Positions 36,533-45,533 of a stretch of DNA of 64,000 bases are shown in pieces; position 1 is the first letter of the stretch; every line of letters starts with the position of its first letter. The stretch is from the NCBI RefSeq assembly GCF_031457455.1, contig NZ_JAVDWU010000009.1, forward strand, positions 1 through 64,000, given 5' to 3'. The notes beneath the pieces are model-generated. The model ran no database searches. It was given only the letters and a program-made list of their open reading frames with translations, and was not told where the DNA came from. Source of the DNA: Hydrogenophaga palleronii_A (GTDB lineage Bacteria; Pseudomonadota; Gammaproteobacteria; Burkholderiales; Burkholderiaceae_C). The translations under genes were made by a program, and so were the position numbers.

Positions 36533-38161
36533 ATGAGCGATAGCCACAACCCATTCAAGCAACTTGTCGGTCCCAGCGAGAGCCTGCGCATGATGGACTC
36601 GCTCAGGCGCGGTGCCACCCGGCGCGACGTGCTGGCCATGCTGGCGGCGGGGGGCATGCAGGCCACGCTGGCCGGCAGCATCGCTTCGCTGGCCACCACG
36701 GCACATGCGCAGACGCCACGCAAAGGCGGCCGCATCCGGGTGGCCAGCTCTTCCTCGGGCGTGAACGACACGCTCGACCCGGCGCGCCAGTCCGGCCACA
36801 TCGACTACTGCCGCGGCTTCATGTTCTACAACGGCCTGACCGTGCTGGATGGCAACCTGGCGCCGCAGCCGCAGTTGGCCGAGGAGTTCAGCACCCAGGA
36901 CGCTCAGACCTGGGTGTTCAAGCTGCGCAAGGGCGTGACCTTCCACGATGGCAAACCACTGACGCCGGCCGACGTGGTGTTCTCGATGATGCGACACAAG
37001 GACCCGGCGACCGCCTCGCGCGCCAAGGTGCTGGCCGACCAGTTCGCATCGGTGACCGCCACCGGCCCCAACGAGGTGACCTTCCGCCTGAGCGCGCCAA
37101 ATGCCGACCTGCCCGTGATCCTGGGCACCTATCACTTCCACATCGTTCCGGACGGCACCACCAACTTCGCCGCCGGCATCGGCACCGGTCCCTTCAAGGT
37201 CAAGGAGTTCAAGCCCGGCGAGCGTTCGATCGCGGTGCGCAACGACAACTACTGGAAGCCCAACCGGCCCTACCTGGACGAGATCGAGCTCGTCGGTATT
37301 TCTGACGAGTCGGCGCGCGTGAACGCGCTGCTGTCCGGTCAACTGGACCTGGTGGTGGCGGTGTCACCGCGCTCGCTCAACCGTGTGCTGGCCAGTGGTA
37401 CCCACACCATTTTCGAGACCAAGGCCACCAACTACACCAACCTCATCATGCGGCGCGACGGAGGTCCGGGCAGCAACCCCGACTTTGTGCTGGCGATGAA
37501 ATACCTGTTCAACCGCGAGCAGTTGGTCAAGAACATTCAGCTCGGCCGAGGGGTGGTGGCCAACGACCAGCCGATCGCCTCGAACAACCGCTTCTTCTTC
37601 AAGGGCCTGCCGCAGCGCGCCTACGACCTCGAGAAGGCGAAATGGCACCTGCAGAAGGCCAACTTGGGCAGCGCCCCCATCCCTGTGGTGGCGTCGCCGG
37701 CCGCGACCAACTCGGTCGAAACGGCCCTGGTCATGCAGCACGCCGCCAAGCAGATCGGGCTGAACCTGGATGTCAAGCGCATGCCGGCCGATGGCTACTG
37801 GTCTTCGCACTGGATGAAGCACCCGGTGGGCTTCGGCAACATCAATGCCCGCCCCAGTGCTGACATCGCGCTGTCTCTGTTTTTCAAGTCCGATTCCCCA
37901 ACGAACGAGGCGGGCTGGAAGAACGAGAAGTTCGACCAGCTGCTGGTGGCTGCGCGTGGCGAGACCGACATGGCCAAGCGCACCCAGATGTACGCCGACA
38001 TGCAGGTGATGATCCACAACGAGGGTGGCATCGGCATCCCGTACTTCAACTCCAGCCTGGACGGCCACAGCAAGAAGCTCAAGGGCCTGTCGCCGATCCC
38101 GATTGGCGGGATGATGGGCACCTCGTTCGCCGAGCACGTGTGGCTCGACGACGCCGCCTGA
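36533..38161 (+). CDS. ABC transporter substrate-binding protein, family 5 (peptide/opine type)
   Basis: 542 residues. The N-terminus RRGATRRDVLAML with a following hydrophobic stretch and AHA-QT cleavage site looks like a Tat signal, then a family 5 solute-binding domain (DTLDPARQSGHIDYCRGFMF, VTFHDGKPLTPADVVFS). These proteins bind peptides, opines or nickel complexes in the periplasm. GGAG lies 8 bases before the ATG. It is the first gene of a complete importer continuing to 41654. The upstream spacer (36429-36532) is unusually T-rich. Confidence 0.9.
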   Translation: MSDSHNPFKQLVGPSESLRMMDSLRRGATRRDVLAMLAAGGMQATLAGSIASLATTAHAQTPRKGGRIRVASSSSGVNDTLDPARQSGHIDYCRGFMFYNGLTVLDGNLAPQPQLAEEFSTQDAQTWVFKLRKGVTFHDGKPLTPADVVFSMMRHKDPATASRAKVLADQFASVTATGPNEVTFRLSAPNADLPVILGTYHFHIVPDGTTNFAAGIGTGPFKVKEFKPGERSIAVRNDNYWKPNRPYLDEIELVGISDESARVNALLSGQLDLVVAVSPRSLNRVLASGTHTIFETKATNYTNLIMRRDGGPGSNPDFVLAMKYLFNREQLVKNIQLGRGVVANDQPIASNNRFFFKGLPQRAYDLEKAKWHLQKANLGSAPIPVVASPAATNSVETALVMQHAAKQIGLNLDVKRMPADGYWSSHWMKHPVGFGNINARPSADIALSLFFKSDSPTNEAGWKNEKFDQLLVAARGETDMAKRTQMYADMQVMIHNEGGIGIPYFNSSLDGHSKKLKGLSPIPIGGMMGTSFAEHVWLDDAA

Positions 38162-38177
38162 AGCGGATGACAAAGCC

Positions 38178-39134
38178 ATGAACAGCATTCTGTTCAAGCT
38201 GGTGGCACAGCGGATCGCTCTGGCGCTGCTGTCACTGCTGGCGGTGTCGACAGTGGTGTTCGCCATCACCTCGGTGCTGCCGGGCGACGCGGCGCAGGAA
38301 CAGCTGGGCCAGGACGCCACACCCGAGTTGGTGGCCGAACTGCGCGCCCAGCTGGGCCTGGACCGTCCGGCGCACGAGCGCTACCTGAGCTGGATCGGCG
38401 GACTCGCACGGGGCGACCTGGGTGTGTCGTCCACCGCCCGCGTGCCGGTGGTGGACCTCATTGCAAGCCGGCTGCCGAACTCGCTCCTGCTGGCGGCGGT
38501 GACCGCGCTGTTTGCGGTGCCCATCGCGCTGACCCTGGGCATCTCGGCGGCGGTCTGGCGCGGCTCCTGGTTCGACCGCAGCATGTCCACCGCCGCCGTT
38601 ACCGTGGTTTCGGTGCCCGAGTTTCTGGTGGCCACCTTGGCGGTGCTGGTGTTTGCGGTGCAGCTGCGCTGGCTGCCGGCGCTGTCCTATGTGAGCGAAA
38701 TCGAGTCCCTGGGCCAGATGCTGCAAGCCTTTGCGATGCCGGTGGTGACGCTGACTTGTGTGATCGTGGCGCAGATGATGCGCATGACGCGGGCGGCGGT
38801 GATCGACCAGCTGGAGGCTCCCTACATCGAGATGGTGCGCCTCAAGGGCGCCTCGCCGATGCGCACCGTGCTCGCGCACGCGCTGCCCAACGCCGTGGGG
38901 CCGATTGCCAATGCGGTGGCGCTGAGCCTGTCGTACCTGCTGGGCGGCGTGATCATCGTCGAGACCATCTTCAACTACCCCGGCATCGCCAAGCTGATGG
39001 TGGAAGGGGTCGCCCAGCGCGACATTCCGCTGGTGCAGGCCTGCACCATGCTGTTCTGCGCCGGCTACCTGTTTCTCGTCACCATGGCCGACGTGTGCGG
39101 CATCGTGGCCAACCCTCGTCTGAGGCACGCATGA
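38178..39134 (+). CDS. ABC transporter permease (DppB-like)
   Basis: 318 residues with six membrane helices and the binding-protein-dependent permease EAA loop (VRLKGASPMRTVLAHALPNAVGP) that contacts the ATPase. The N-terminal half has the DppB/OppB pattern ending in LGLDRP. Sixteen base pairs separate it from the binding-protein gene, and it overlaps the next permease gene by 4 bp. Inner-membrane channel of the importer. Confidence 0.9.
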   Translation: MNSILFKLVAQRIALALLSLLAVSTVVFAITSVLPGDAAQEQLGQDATPELVAELRAQLGLDRPAHERYLSWIGGLARGDLGVSSTARVPVVDLIASRLPNSLLLAAVTALFAVPIALTLGISAAVWRGSWFDRSMSTAAVTVVSVPEFLVATLAVLVFAVQLRWLPALSYVSEIESLGQMLQAFAMPVVTLTCVIVAQMMRMTRAAVIDQLEAPYIEMVRLKGASPMRTVLAHALPNAVGPIANAVALSLSYLLGGVIIVETIFNYPGIAKLMVEGVAQRDIPLVQACTMLFCAGYLFLVTMADVCGIVANPRLRHA

Positions 39135-40021
39135 AGGACTTCGCCATGAGCAACGCCATACAGGGCAGTGGCCAGGACGGACCGGTCCGGTCCCGATGGT
39201 TCAGGCGACTGGCCCATTTCGGACTCACCGGCTGGATCGGTCTGGCCGTTGTGCTTTTCTGGGCCGTGGCCGCGATCTTCGGGCCGTCGCTGCTGTCGCA
39301 GACCGGCGCCGCCGACGGCGGCGAGGTGTTCGCGCCCATCAGCGCCGCGCACTGGCTGGGCACCGACTACCTCGGGCGAGACATGCTGGCACGGGTGATC
39401 GAAGGCGCACGCTACACCGTGGGCGTGGCCTTTCTGGCCACTGCGTTGGCCAGCGGCAGCGGTACCCTGCTGGCCTTGCTGGCGGCGGCCACCGGGCGCT
39501 GGACCGACAGTGTGCTCAGCCGCGTGCTGGACACACTGACTGCGATTCCCAGCAAGATGTTCGCGCTGCTGATGGTGGCCAGCTTCGGCACGTCGGTGCC
39601 CATGCTCATCGTCATGGCGGCCATCATCTACACGCCGGGCTCCTACCGCATCGCGCGCTCGCTGGCCGTCAACATCAATGCGCTCGACTACGTGACCGTG
39701 GCGCGCACGCGCGGCGAAGGCACCGCCTACGTGATGCTGAACGAGATCCTGCCCAACATCACCGGCCCCATGCTGGCCGACTTCGGGCTGCGCTTCGTCT
39801 ATGTGGTGCTGCTGCTGGCCAGCATGAGCTTCCTGGGTCTGGGCATCCAGCCGCCCGAGGCCGACTGGGGGTCACTGGTGCGCGAGAACATCGAGGCACT
39901 GCCTGATGCCGGCGCCGCGGTGATCGCGCCGTCCATCGCCATCGCCAGTCTGACGATCGCCGTCAATCTGGTCATCGACAATCTGCCGGGCCGTGCGGCC
40001 CGCGAACGGGGAGGGCGCTGA
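39131..40021 (+). CDS. ABC transporter permease (DppC-like)
   Basis: 296 residues, second inner-membrane subunit of the importer, with the DppC hallmarks: HWLGTDYLGRDMLARVI after the first helix, an EAA loop near YVTVARTRGEGTAYVMLNEILPN, and LGLGIQPPEADWGSL near the end. ATG 39131 overlaps the upstream stop (ATGA); the frame is open further upstream but that part lies within the DppB-like gene. Confidence 0.9.
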   Translation: MKDFAMSNAIQGSGQDGPVRSRWFRRLAHFGLTGWIGLAVVLFWAVAAIFGPSLLSQTGAADGGEVFAPISAAHWLGTDYLGRDMLARVIEGARYTVGVAFLATALASGSGTLLALLAAATGRWTDSVLSRVLDTLTAIPSKMFALLMVASFGTSVPMLIVMAAIIYTPGSYRIARSLAVNINALDYVTVARTRGEGTAYVMLNEILPNITGPMLADFGLRFVYVVLLLASMSFLGLGIQPPEADWGSLVRENIEALPDAGAAVIAPSIAIASLTIAVNLVIDNLPGRAARERGGR

Positions 40022-40022
40022 A

Positions 40023-41654
40023 ATGGGCTCACTGGTCGTTGTGGACAAACTCACCATCCGTGCGGGCGATGCCACGCTGGTCGATGCGCTGAGCTTCACC
40101 ATCCGCCCCGGCGAAGTGCTGGCGCTGATTGGCGAGTCGGGTTCCGGAAAAACCACCACCGCGCTCGCACTCATGGGCCATGCGCGCCGCGGCTGCCACA
40201 TCAGCAGCGGCAGCGTGCGCATCGGCGACACGGATGTGCTTTCGCTGGGCGCGGGGCCGCTGCGGGCGCTGCGCGGTCGCACCGTGTCGTACATCGCGCA
40301 GAGCGCGGCGGCCTCGTTCGACCCTTCGCGCAACATCATGGATCAGGTGGTCGAACCCACGCGCATTCACGGCACCATGACGCGGGCGCAGGCGGAGGCC
40401 AAAGCCGTGCAGTTGTTCAAGGAGCTGGCCTTGCCCGATCCCGAAACCATTGGCCAGCGCTACCCCCACCAGGTCTCGGGGGGGCAGCTGCAGCGGCTGA
40501 TGGCCGCCATGGCACTCATCACGGACCCCGAATTGGTGATCCTGGACGAGCCCACCACGGCGCTGGACGTGACCACGCAGATCGAAGTGCTGCGCGCGTT
40601 CCGCCGCGTGGTGCGCGAGCGCCGCGCCACGGCCGTGTACGTGAGCCACGATCTGGCGGTGGTGGCGCAGATGGCGGACCACATCCTCGTGCTGCGCAAC
40701 GGCCAGGCGCAGGAAGTCAACACCACCGAGCGCATTCTTTCCCACCCCGCCCATGAATACACCCAAAGTCTGCTGGCTGCGGCCCGTCCAGCACCCCTCG
40801 CATCCGATCTGAAAAAGGGTGAACTGCTGCTGGAAGTGAATGCGCTTTCGGCCGGGTACGGTGCGCTCAATGCGCAAGGCAAACCCTCATCCCTGATTCT
40901 TGAGGACATCAACTTCAAGCTCCACAAGGGACAGGCCATCGGCGTGATCGGTGAGTCCGGATCCGGCAAGACCACGCTGGCCCGCGCCATTGCGGGCTTG
41001 ATCGCTCCGTGCCAAGGCAGCATCTTGTTCAAGGGACGCCCACTCAAGCCCGAGGTGCGCCAGCGCAGCAAAGAAGAGCTGCGGCAGATCCAGATCGTGT
41101 TCCAGATGGCGGACACGGCCTTGAACCCGTCGCAGACCATCGAGCGCATCCTGGCCCGTCCCCTGCAGTTTTACAAAGGCCTCAAAGGGCCGGCGTTGCA
41201 AAAGCGCATTCACGAACTGCTGGATCTGGTGCGACTGCCGCACTCGGTCGCGCAACGGCTGCCCGGCGGTCTCTCAGGCGGACAGAAGCAGCGCGTGAAT
41301 CTGGCCCGCGCCCTGGCCGCCGAGCCCGACCTGATTCTGTGCGACGAAGTGACTTCGGCACTCGACACCGTGGTCGGTGCTGCCGTGTTGGAGCTGATCG
41401 CCGACCTGCGGCGTGAGCTCGGAGTGTCCTACCTCTTCATCAGCCACGACCTGCACACCGTGAAGTCGGTGTGCGACGAGATCATCGTCATGCAGCACGG
41501 CCGCAAGCTCGACCAGGTGGCGCGCCCCGACTTTGAACGCGGTCCGCACCACCCGTACTACGAGTTGCTGGCGGCGTCGGTGCCAGAGATGCGTCAGGGC
41601 TGGCTGGACGAACGCGATGCCGCCATGCCCGCGGCTGCTGCACTGGCCACTTGA
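40023..41654 (+). CDS. Fused ABC ATPase with two nucleotide-binding domains (DppD-DppF type)
   Basis: 543 residues forming two complete ABC ATPase domains in tandem, equivalent to DppD and DppF in one chain, as in GsiA. The first has Walker A GESGSGKTTTALAL and signature VSGGQLQR; the second has Walker A GESGSGKTTLARAI and signature LSGGQKQR. The second half is a DppF/OppF-type unit. It powers uptake by the preceding permeases. ATG 40023 lies 1 bp after the upstream stop. Confidence 0.9.
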   Translation: MGSLVVVDKLTIRAGDATLVDALSFTIRPGEVLALIGESGSGKTTTALALMGHARRGCHISSGSVRIGDTDVLSLGAGPLRALRGRTVSYIAQSAAASFDPSRNIMDQVVEPTRIHGTMTRAQAEAKAVQLFKELALPDPETIGQRYPHQVSGGQLQRLMAAMALITDPELVILDEPTTALDVTTQIEVLRAFRRVVRERRATAVYVSHDLAVVAQMADHILVLRNGQAQEVNTTERILSHPAHEYTQSLLAAARPAPLASDLKKGELLLEVNALSAGYGALNAQGKPSSLILEDINFKLHKGQAIGVIGESGSGKTTLARAIAGLIAPCQGSILFKGRPLKPEVRQRSKEELRQIQIVFQMADTALNPSQTIERILARPLQFYKGLKGPALQKRIHELLDLVRLPHSVAQRLPGGLSGGQKQRVNLARALAAEPDLILCDEVTSALDTVVGAAVLELIADLRRELGVSYLFISHDLHTVKSVCDEIIVMQHGRKLDQVARPDFERGPHHPYYELLAASVPEMRQGWLDERDAAMPAAAALAT

Positions 41655-41672
41655 ACCAAGGAGAAGCATTTC

Positions 41673-42761
41673 ATGAATCCCATTTTCCGGATCGCCGTCC
41701 TGGCCGGTGACGGCATCGGCAAGGAAGTGATACCAGAAGGCCTGCGTGTGGTGCAGGCCGCTGCGCAGCGCTTCGGCTTCGAGCTCGAATGCCACACCTT
41801 TGAATGGGCCAGCTGCGACTACCACGCCGCCCACGGCCAGATGATGCCCGACGACTGGAAGGCCCAGCTCTCGGGCATGGATGCGATCTACTTCGGTGCG
41901 GTGGGCTGGCCGGCCACCGTGCCTGACCACGTCTCGCTGTGGGGCTCGCTGCTCAAGTTTCGCCGCGAGTTCGACCAGTACATCAACCTGCGCCCCGTGC
42001 GCCTGTTTGAAGGCGTGCCCTGCCCACTGGCCGGGCGCAAGCCCGGCGACATTGATTACCTGGTGGTGCGCGAGAACACCGAGGGTGAATACACCTCGCT
42101 CGGCGGCATCATGTACGAAGGCACCGACCGTGAGGTCGTCATCCAGGAATCGGTGTACTCGCGCCACGGCGCCAACCGCCTCTTGAAGTTCGCTTTTGAC
42201 CTGGCCCAGAGCCGCAAAAAAAAGCATGTGACCCTGGCCACCAAGAGCAACGGCATTGCCATCAGCATGCCCTGGTGGGACCAGCGCGCCGACGCCGTGG
42301 CCAAGGACTACCCCGAGGTCACGCTGGACAAACAGCACATCGACATCCTCACTGCGCGCTTCGTGCTGCAGCCCGGCCGCTTCGACGTGGTGGCCGCCAC
42401 CAACCTGTTTGGCGACATCCTCAGCGATCTCGGTCCCGCGACCACCGGGACGATCGGCCTGGCCCCTTCGGCCAACCTCAATCCCGAGCGCACTTTCCCC
42501 AGCCTGTTCGAGCCGGTGCACGGTTCGGCGCCCGACATCTACGGCAAGAACATTGCCAACCCAATTGCGATGATCTGGTCGGGTGCGCTGATGCTGGACT
42601 TCCTCACCCGCGGTGAGGGCGCCGGCCGCGCCGCGCACGACGCCATCGTGGCCGCCATCGAAGAAGTCCTGCGGACGGGGCCGCGCACGCCCGACCTGGG
42701 CGGAACGGCCAACACCACGCAGGTCGGCGAGGCGATCGCGGCGCTGGTCGCGGGGTCCTGA
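41673..42761 (+). CDS. Tartrate/D-malate dehydrogenase (isocitrate/isopropylmalate dehydrogenase family)
   Basis: NAD-dependent beta-decarboxylating dehydrogenase, 362 residues. AGDGIGKEVIPEG, YLVVRENTEGEYTSLGG, the metal-binding DVVAATNLFGDILSDL and HGSAPDIYGKNIANPIA motifs are seen. The overall sequence fits the tartrate dehydrogenase (TtuC)/D-malate dehydrogenase (DmlA) group rather than LeuB. A strong AAGGAGA lies 8 bases before the ATG. Likely supplies a step for a hydroxy-dicarboxylic acid produced by the operon. Confidence 0.88.
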   Translation: MNPIFRIAVLAGDGIGKEVIPEGLRVVQAAAQRFGFELECHTFEWASCDYHAAHGQMMPDDWKAQLSGMDAIYFGAVGWPATVPDHVSLWGSLLKFRREFDQYINLRPVRLFEGVPCPLAGRKPGDIDYLVVRENTEGEYTSLGGIMYEGTDREVVIQESVYSRHGANRLLKFAFDLAQSRKKKHVTLATKSNGIAISMPWWDQRADAVAKDYPEVTLDKQHIDILTARFVLQPGRFDVVAATNLFGDILSDLGPATTGTIGLAPSANLNPERTFPSLFEPVHGSAPDIYGKNIANPIAMIWSGALMLDFLTRGEGAGRAAHDAIVAAIEEVLRTGPRTPDLGGTANTTQVGEAIAALVAGS

Positions 42762-42810
42762 TTCGCCGCCTCTCTTCCACTCCCCTCTCACCACTCACCT
42801 CCTCACTGCC

Positions 42811-44277
42811 ATGCCTTTGACCCTTCAACGTGCGGACCTGATCCGCAGCGCCAACTTCATTGACGGCCAATGGTCTTCCACACAGGCCACGCTGGATGTC
42901 ACCGACCCTGCCACAGGCGAGCTGATCACCCGCGTGCCCGACTCCGGCGCGGCAGAGGCCGCTGCGGCGCTGCTCGCCGCCCACCAGGCCTTCGCCAGCT
43001 GGAAAAAGGTTCCGGCCAAACAGCGGGCCGCGATCATCAAGCGCTGGAACGATCTGGTCATGGCGCATCAGGACGATCTGGGCAAGCTCATCTCGCGCGA
43101 GCAGGGCAAGCCCCTGGCCGAAGGCAAGGGCGAGGTCGCCTATGCCGCGAGCTACATCGAGTGGTTCGGCGAAGAGGCCACACGGCTCAACGGCGAAGTC
43201 ATCCCCGCCCATGTCACCGGTCGCAAGGTCTTCGCGTTGAAAGAACCCATCGGTGTGGTGGCCGCCATCACGCCCTGGAACTTTCCGGCCGCGATGATCG
43301 CCCGCAAGATCGCGCCCGCGCTCGCCGCCGGTTGCACCGTGGTCTGCAAGCCCGCCGAAGACACGCCGCTGACTTCGCTGGCCCTGGTGCATCTGGCCAA
43401 CGAGGCCGGGGTGCCCCCGGGCGTGCTGAACATCGTCACCGCTTCGCGCGAGAAGACGCCGGAGGTGGTGGACCTGTGGCTGGATGACAGCCGCGTGCGA
43501 AAGATCACCTTCACCGGCTCTACAGCGGTGGGCAAGCACCTCGCCCGGCGCAGCGCCGACACGCTCAAGAAGCTGTCGCTGGAACTCGGTGGCAACGCGC
43601 CCTTCATCGTCTTCGAAGACGCCGATCTGGACGCCGCGGTCGACGGTGTGATGGCCGCGAAATTCCGCAACGGCGGGCAGACCTGCGTCAGCCCCAACCG
43701 CCTGTTCGTGCACCGCAAGGTGCAGGACGCCTTCGCGCAGAAGCTCTGCGCGCGCGTTGAAGCGCTCAATGTCGGACCGGCCAGCGACGCCGCCTCACAG
43801 ATCGGCCCCATGATCAACGCTCGCGCGGTGGAAAAGATCGAGCGCCACGTGCAGGACGCCGTGGCGCAAGGCGCGCAGCTGCTCACCGGCGGCGTGCGCC
43901 TGACGGCCCTGGGCCCGAACTACTACGCGCCCACGGTGCTCATGGGGGTGGATCCCAGCATGGCCTGTTCGTGCGAAGAAACCTTCGGACCGGTCGCCGC
44001 GATGGCGGTGTTTGATGACGAGGCGACCGTGGTGGCGCAGGCCAACGACACGCCCTTCGGCCTGGCCGCGTACTTCTACAGCCAGGACGTGCGGCGCATC
44101 TGGCGCGTGGCCGAGGCATTGGAAACAGGCATCGTCGGTATCAACGAAGGCGCGCTCGCCTCCGAGGCGGCTCCGTTTGGCGGCGTGAAGGAGTCGGGCT
44201 ATGGCCGCGAAGGTTCCACGCACGGGCTGGATGACTACACGCACACCAAGTATGTGTGTCAGGGTCAGCTTGACTGA
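42811..44277 (+). CDS. NAD(P)-dependent succinate-semialdehyde dehydrogenase-like
   Basis: 488 residues, closely of the GabD/succinate-semialdehyde dehydrogenase type: TPWNFPAAMIARKIAPALAAGCTVV, catalytic Glu258 in LELGGNAP and Cys292 in NGGQTCVSPNR, and FGGVKESGYGREG at the end. The GGQTC context (rather than GQVC) is typical of GabD. It is the last gene of the operon, which has a flavin amine oxidase earlier, so it may complete conversion of a C4 aminoaldehyde to succinate. A hairpin terminator follows. Confidence 0.88.
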   Translation: MPLTLQRADLIRSANFIDGQWSSTQATLDVTDPATGELITRVPDSGAAEAAAALLAAHQAFASWKKVPAKQRAAIIKRWNDLVMAHQDDLGKLISREQGKPLAEGKGEVAYAASYIEWFGEEATRLNGEVIPAHVTGRKVFALKEPIGVVAAITPWNFPAAMIARKIAPALAAGCTVVCKPAEDTPLTSLALVHLANEAGVPPGVLNIVTASREKTPEVVDLWLDDSRVRKITFTGSTAVGKHLARRSADTLKKLSLELGGNAPFIVFEDADLDAAVDGVMAAKFRNGGQTCVSPNRLFVHRKVQDAFAQKLCARVEALNVGPASDAASQIGPMINARAVEKIERHVQDAVAQGAQLLTGGVRLTALGPNYYAPTVLMGVDPSMACSCEETFGPVAAMAVFDDEATVVAQANDTPFGLAAYFYSQDVRRIWRVAEALETGIVGINEGALASEAAPFGGVKESGYGREGSTHGLDDYTHTKYVCQGQLD

Positions 44278-44367
44278 GCACTCCGGGGAGCTGTTCAGCG
44301 TGCGGCGATCACGTCACTGGGGCGGTGAGCGGACGAGCCCGCACCACCGTCGCTCGTAAAACACTTC

Positions 44368-44398
44368 AAAAGCCAGGGGAGTCATCCGCCTGGCTTTT
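44368..44398 (+). terminator. Intrinsic terminator of the 32745-44277 operon
   Basis: AAAAGCCAGG (44368-44377) pairs perfectly with CCTGGCTTTT (44389-44398), giving a 10-bp stem with an 11-base loop ending in a T-run. It lies 90 bp after the last gene of the operon and before the liv promoter. Confidence 0.8.
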
Positions 44399-44566
44399 GT
44401 GCGTTTGCGTCATGGCGAGAAGCATCGCGTGTTTGCCCAGCCACGTCACTGCTCCGCGGAGCCAGCCAACGTGAGCGGGTGCGGCCACCGCTTTCGTCGC
44501 AGGTCATGTCGATCGGGCCGTGTCCACGACCACGCACCGCACGCCGTGATGGGCGGAGTCATTTAG

Positions 44567-44633
44567 TGCCATTCGAAATCATTGTTTCTGCCATTCTCGC
44601 GCTCAAACACGCTCCCTAGACTTCGCTCAAACA
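44567..44633 (+). promoter_or_regulatory. Direct repeats upstream of the liv operon
   Basis: TGCCATTC occurs at 44567-44574 and 44589-44596, 22 bp apart start to start (two helical turns). CGCTCAAACA occurs at 44600-44609 and 44624-44633. These sit 40-110 bp before the first ATG and are candidate activator sites or promoter elements for the five transport genes that follow. Confidence 0.35.
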
Positions 44634-44673
44634 GACGCGCCGCAGCTGTGGCAGCGAATGAACAGGAGACTGG

Positions 44674-45471
44674 ATGAAATACGACGGGTCGAGCGGACAG
44701 CGGCAAGCCGCAACGCTTCTGCAAGTGCGAGACGTGACACTTCGCTTCGGCGGCGTCGTCGCGCTCGACGGCGTTTCGTTTGATGTCGAGCAGGGCGAGA
44801 TCTGTGGCCTCATCGGCCCCAATGGTGCTGGCAAGACGACGCTCTTCAATTGTCTTTCACGTTTGTATGACTGCGAGGGCGAGATCCTGTTTGAAGGGCG
44901 AGCTCTTGCGCAGCTGTCGCGGCACCGCATGGCTGGCTTTGGCATTGGACGCACCTTCCAGAACCTCGCGCTGTTTCGCAGCCTCACGGTGCGCCAGAAC
45001 ATACTCATGGGCACCCATTGCCTCCGGCGAGCGGGTTTCCTGGCGCATGCCATGCGCCTGCCCATCGTGTCGCGCGAAGAGCTTGCACAGGGACAGCGCG
45101 CGGACGAACTGATCGAGCTGCTGGCGCTTGGCGAGGTGGCGCACGTGGCCGTGGCGCAGCTGCCATTCGGAACCCAGAAGCGCGTCGAGCTGGCTCGTGC
45201 GTTGGCCGCCTCGCCCAAGCTGTTGCTGCTTGACGAGCCGGCATGCGGGCTCAACCATGAAGAGGTGGATCAGCTGGCTGCACTGATCCGTCAGCTCCGG
45301 AAACGCTTCACCCTCACGGTGCTGCTGGTGGAGCACCACATGGGCCTGGTGATGGCGTTGTCAGACAAGATCGTCGCGTTGAACTTCGGCCGCAAGATCG
45401 CGGAAGGTACGCCGCAGGACGTGCGCGACGAGCCCGAGCTGATCAAGGCCTACTTGGGAGCATCTGTATGA
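44674..45471 (+). CDS. Branched-chain-type ABC transporter ATPase (LivG-like)
   Basis: 265 residues with Walker A GPNGAGKTTLFNCL, a signature region at QLPFGTQKRVELARAL (FGTQ instead of SGGQ, common in some LivG), Walker B LLLLDEPACGLN and the His loop. A CAGGAGA site is 5 bases before the ATG. First gene of an operon G-F-H-M-binding protein. LivG proteins power uptake of branched-chain amino acids, urea-like or aromatic acid substrates. Confidence 0.9.
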   Translation: MKYDGSSGQRQAATLLQVRDVTLRFGGVVALDGVSFDVEQGEICGLIGPNGAGKTTLFNCLSRLYDCEGEILFEGRALAQLSRHRMAGFGIGRTFQNLALFRSLTVRQNILMGTHCLRRAGFLAHAMRLPIVSREELAQGQRADELIELLALGEVAHVAVAQLPFGTQKRVELARALAASPKLLLLDEPACGLNHEEVDQLAALIRQLRKRFTLTVLLVEHHMGLVMALSDKIVALNFGRKIAEGTPQDVRDEPELIKAYLGASV

Positions 45472-45533
45472 GCGCCGTGCCGGGCCGTTCCCAAGCAAGC
45501 TCGCACCGCAGCCCGAAGGGCGAAGGTACACCC

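Larger units (their letters stand above)
44278..44673. other. Intergenic stretch between GabD-like and LivG genes
   Basis: 396 bp without a gene. It contains a hairpin terminator (44368-44398) and two sets of short direct repeats upstream of the liv operon (44567-44633). No tRNA or other RNA gene is visible and no open reading frame here looks real. Confidence 0.6.
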
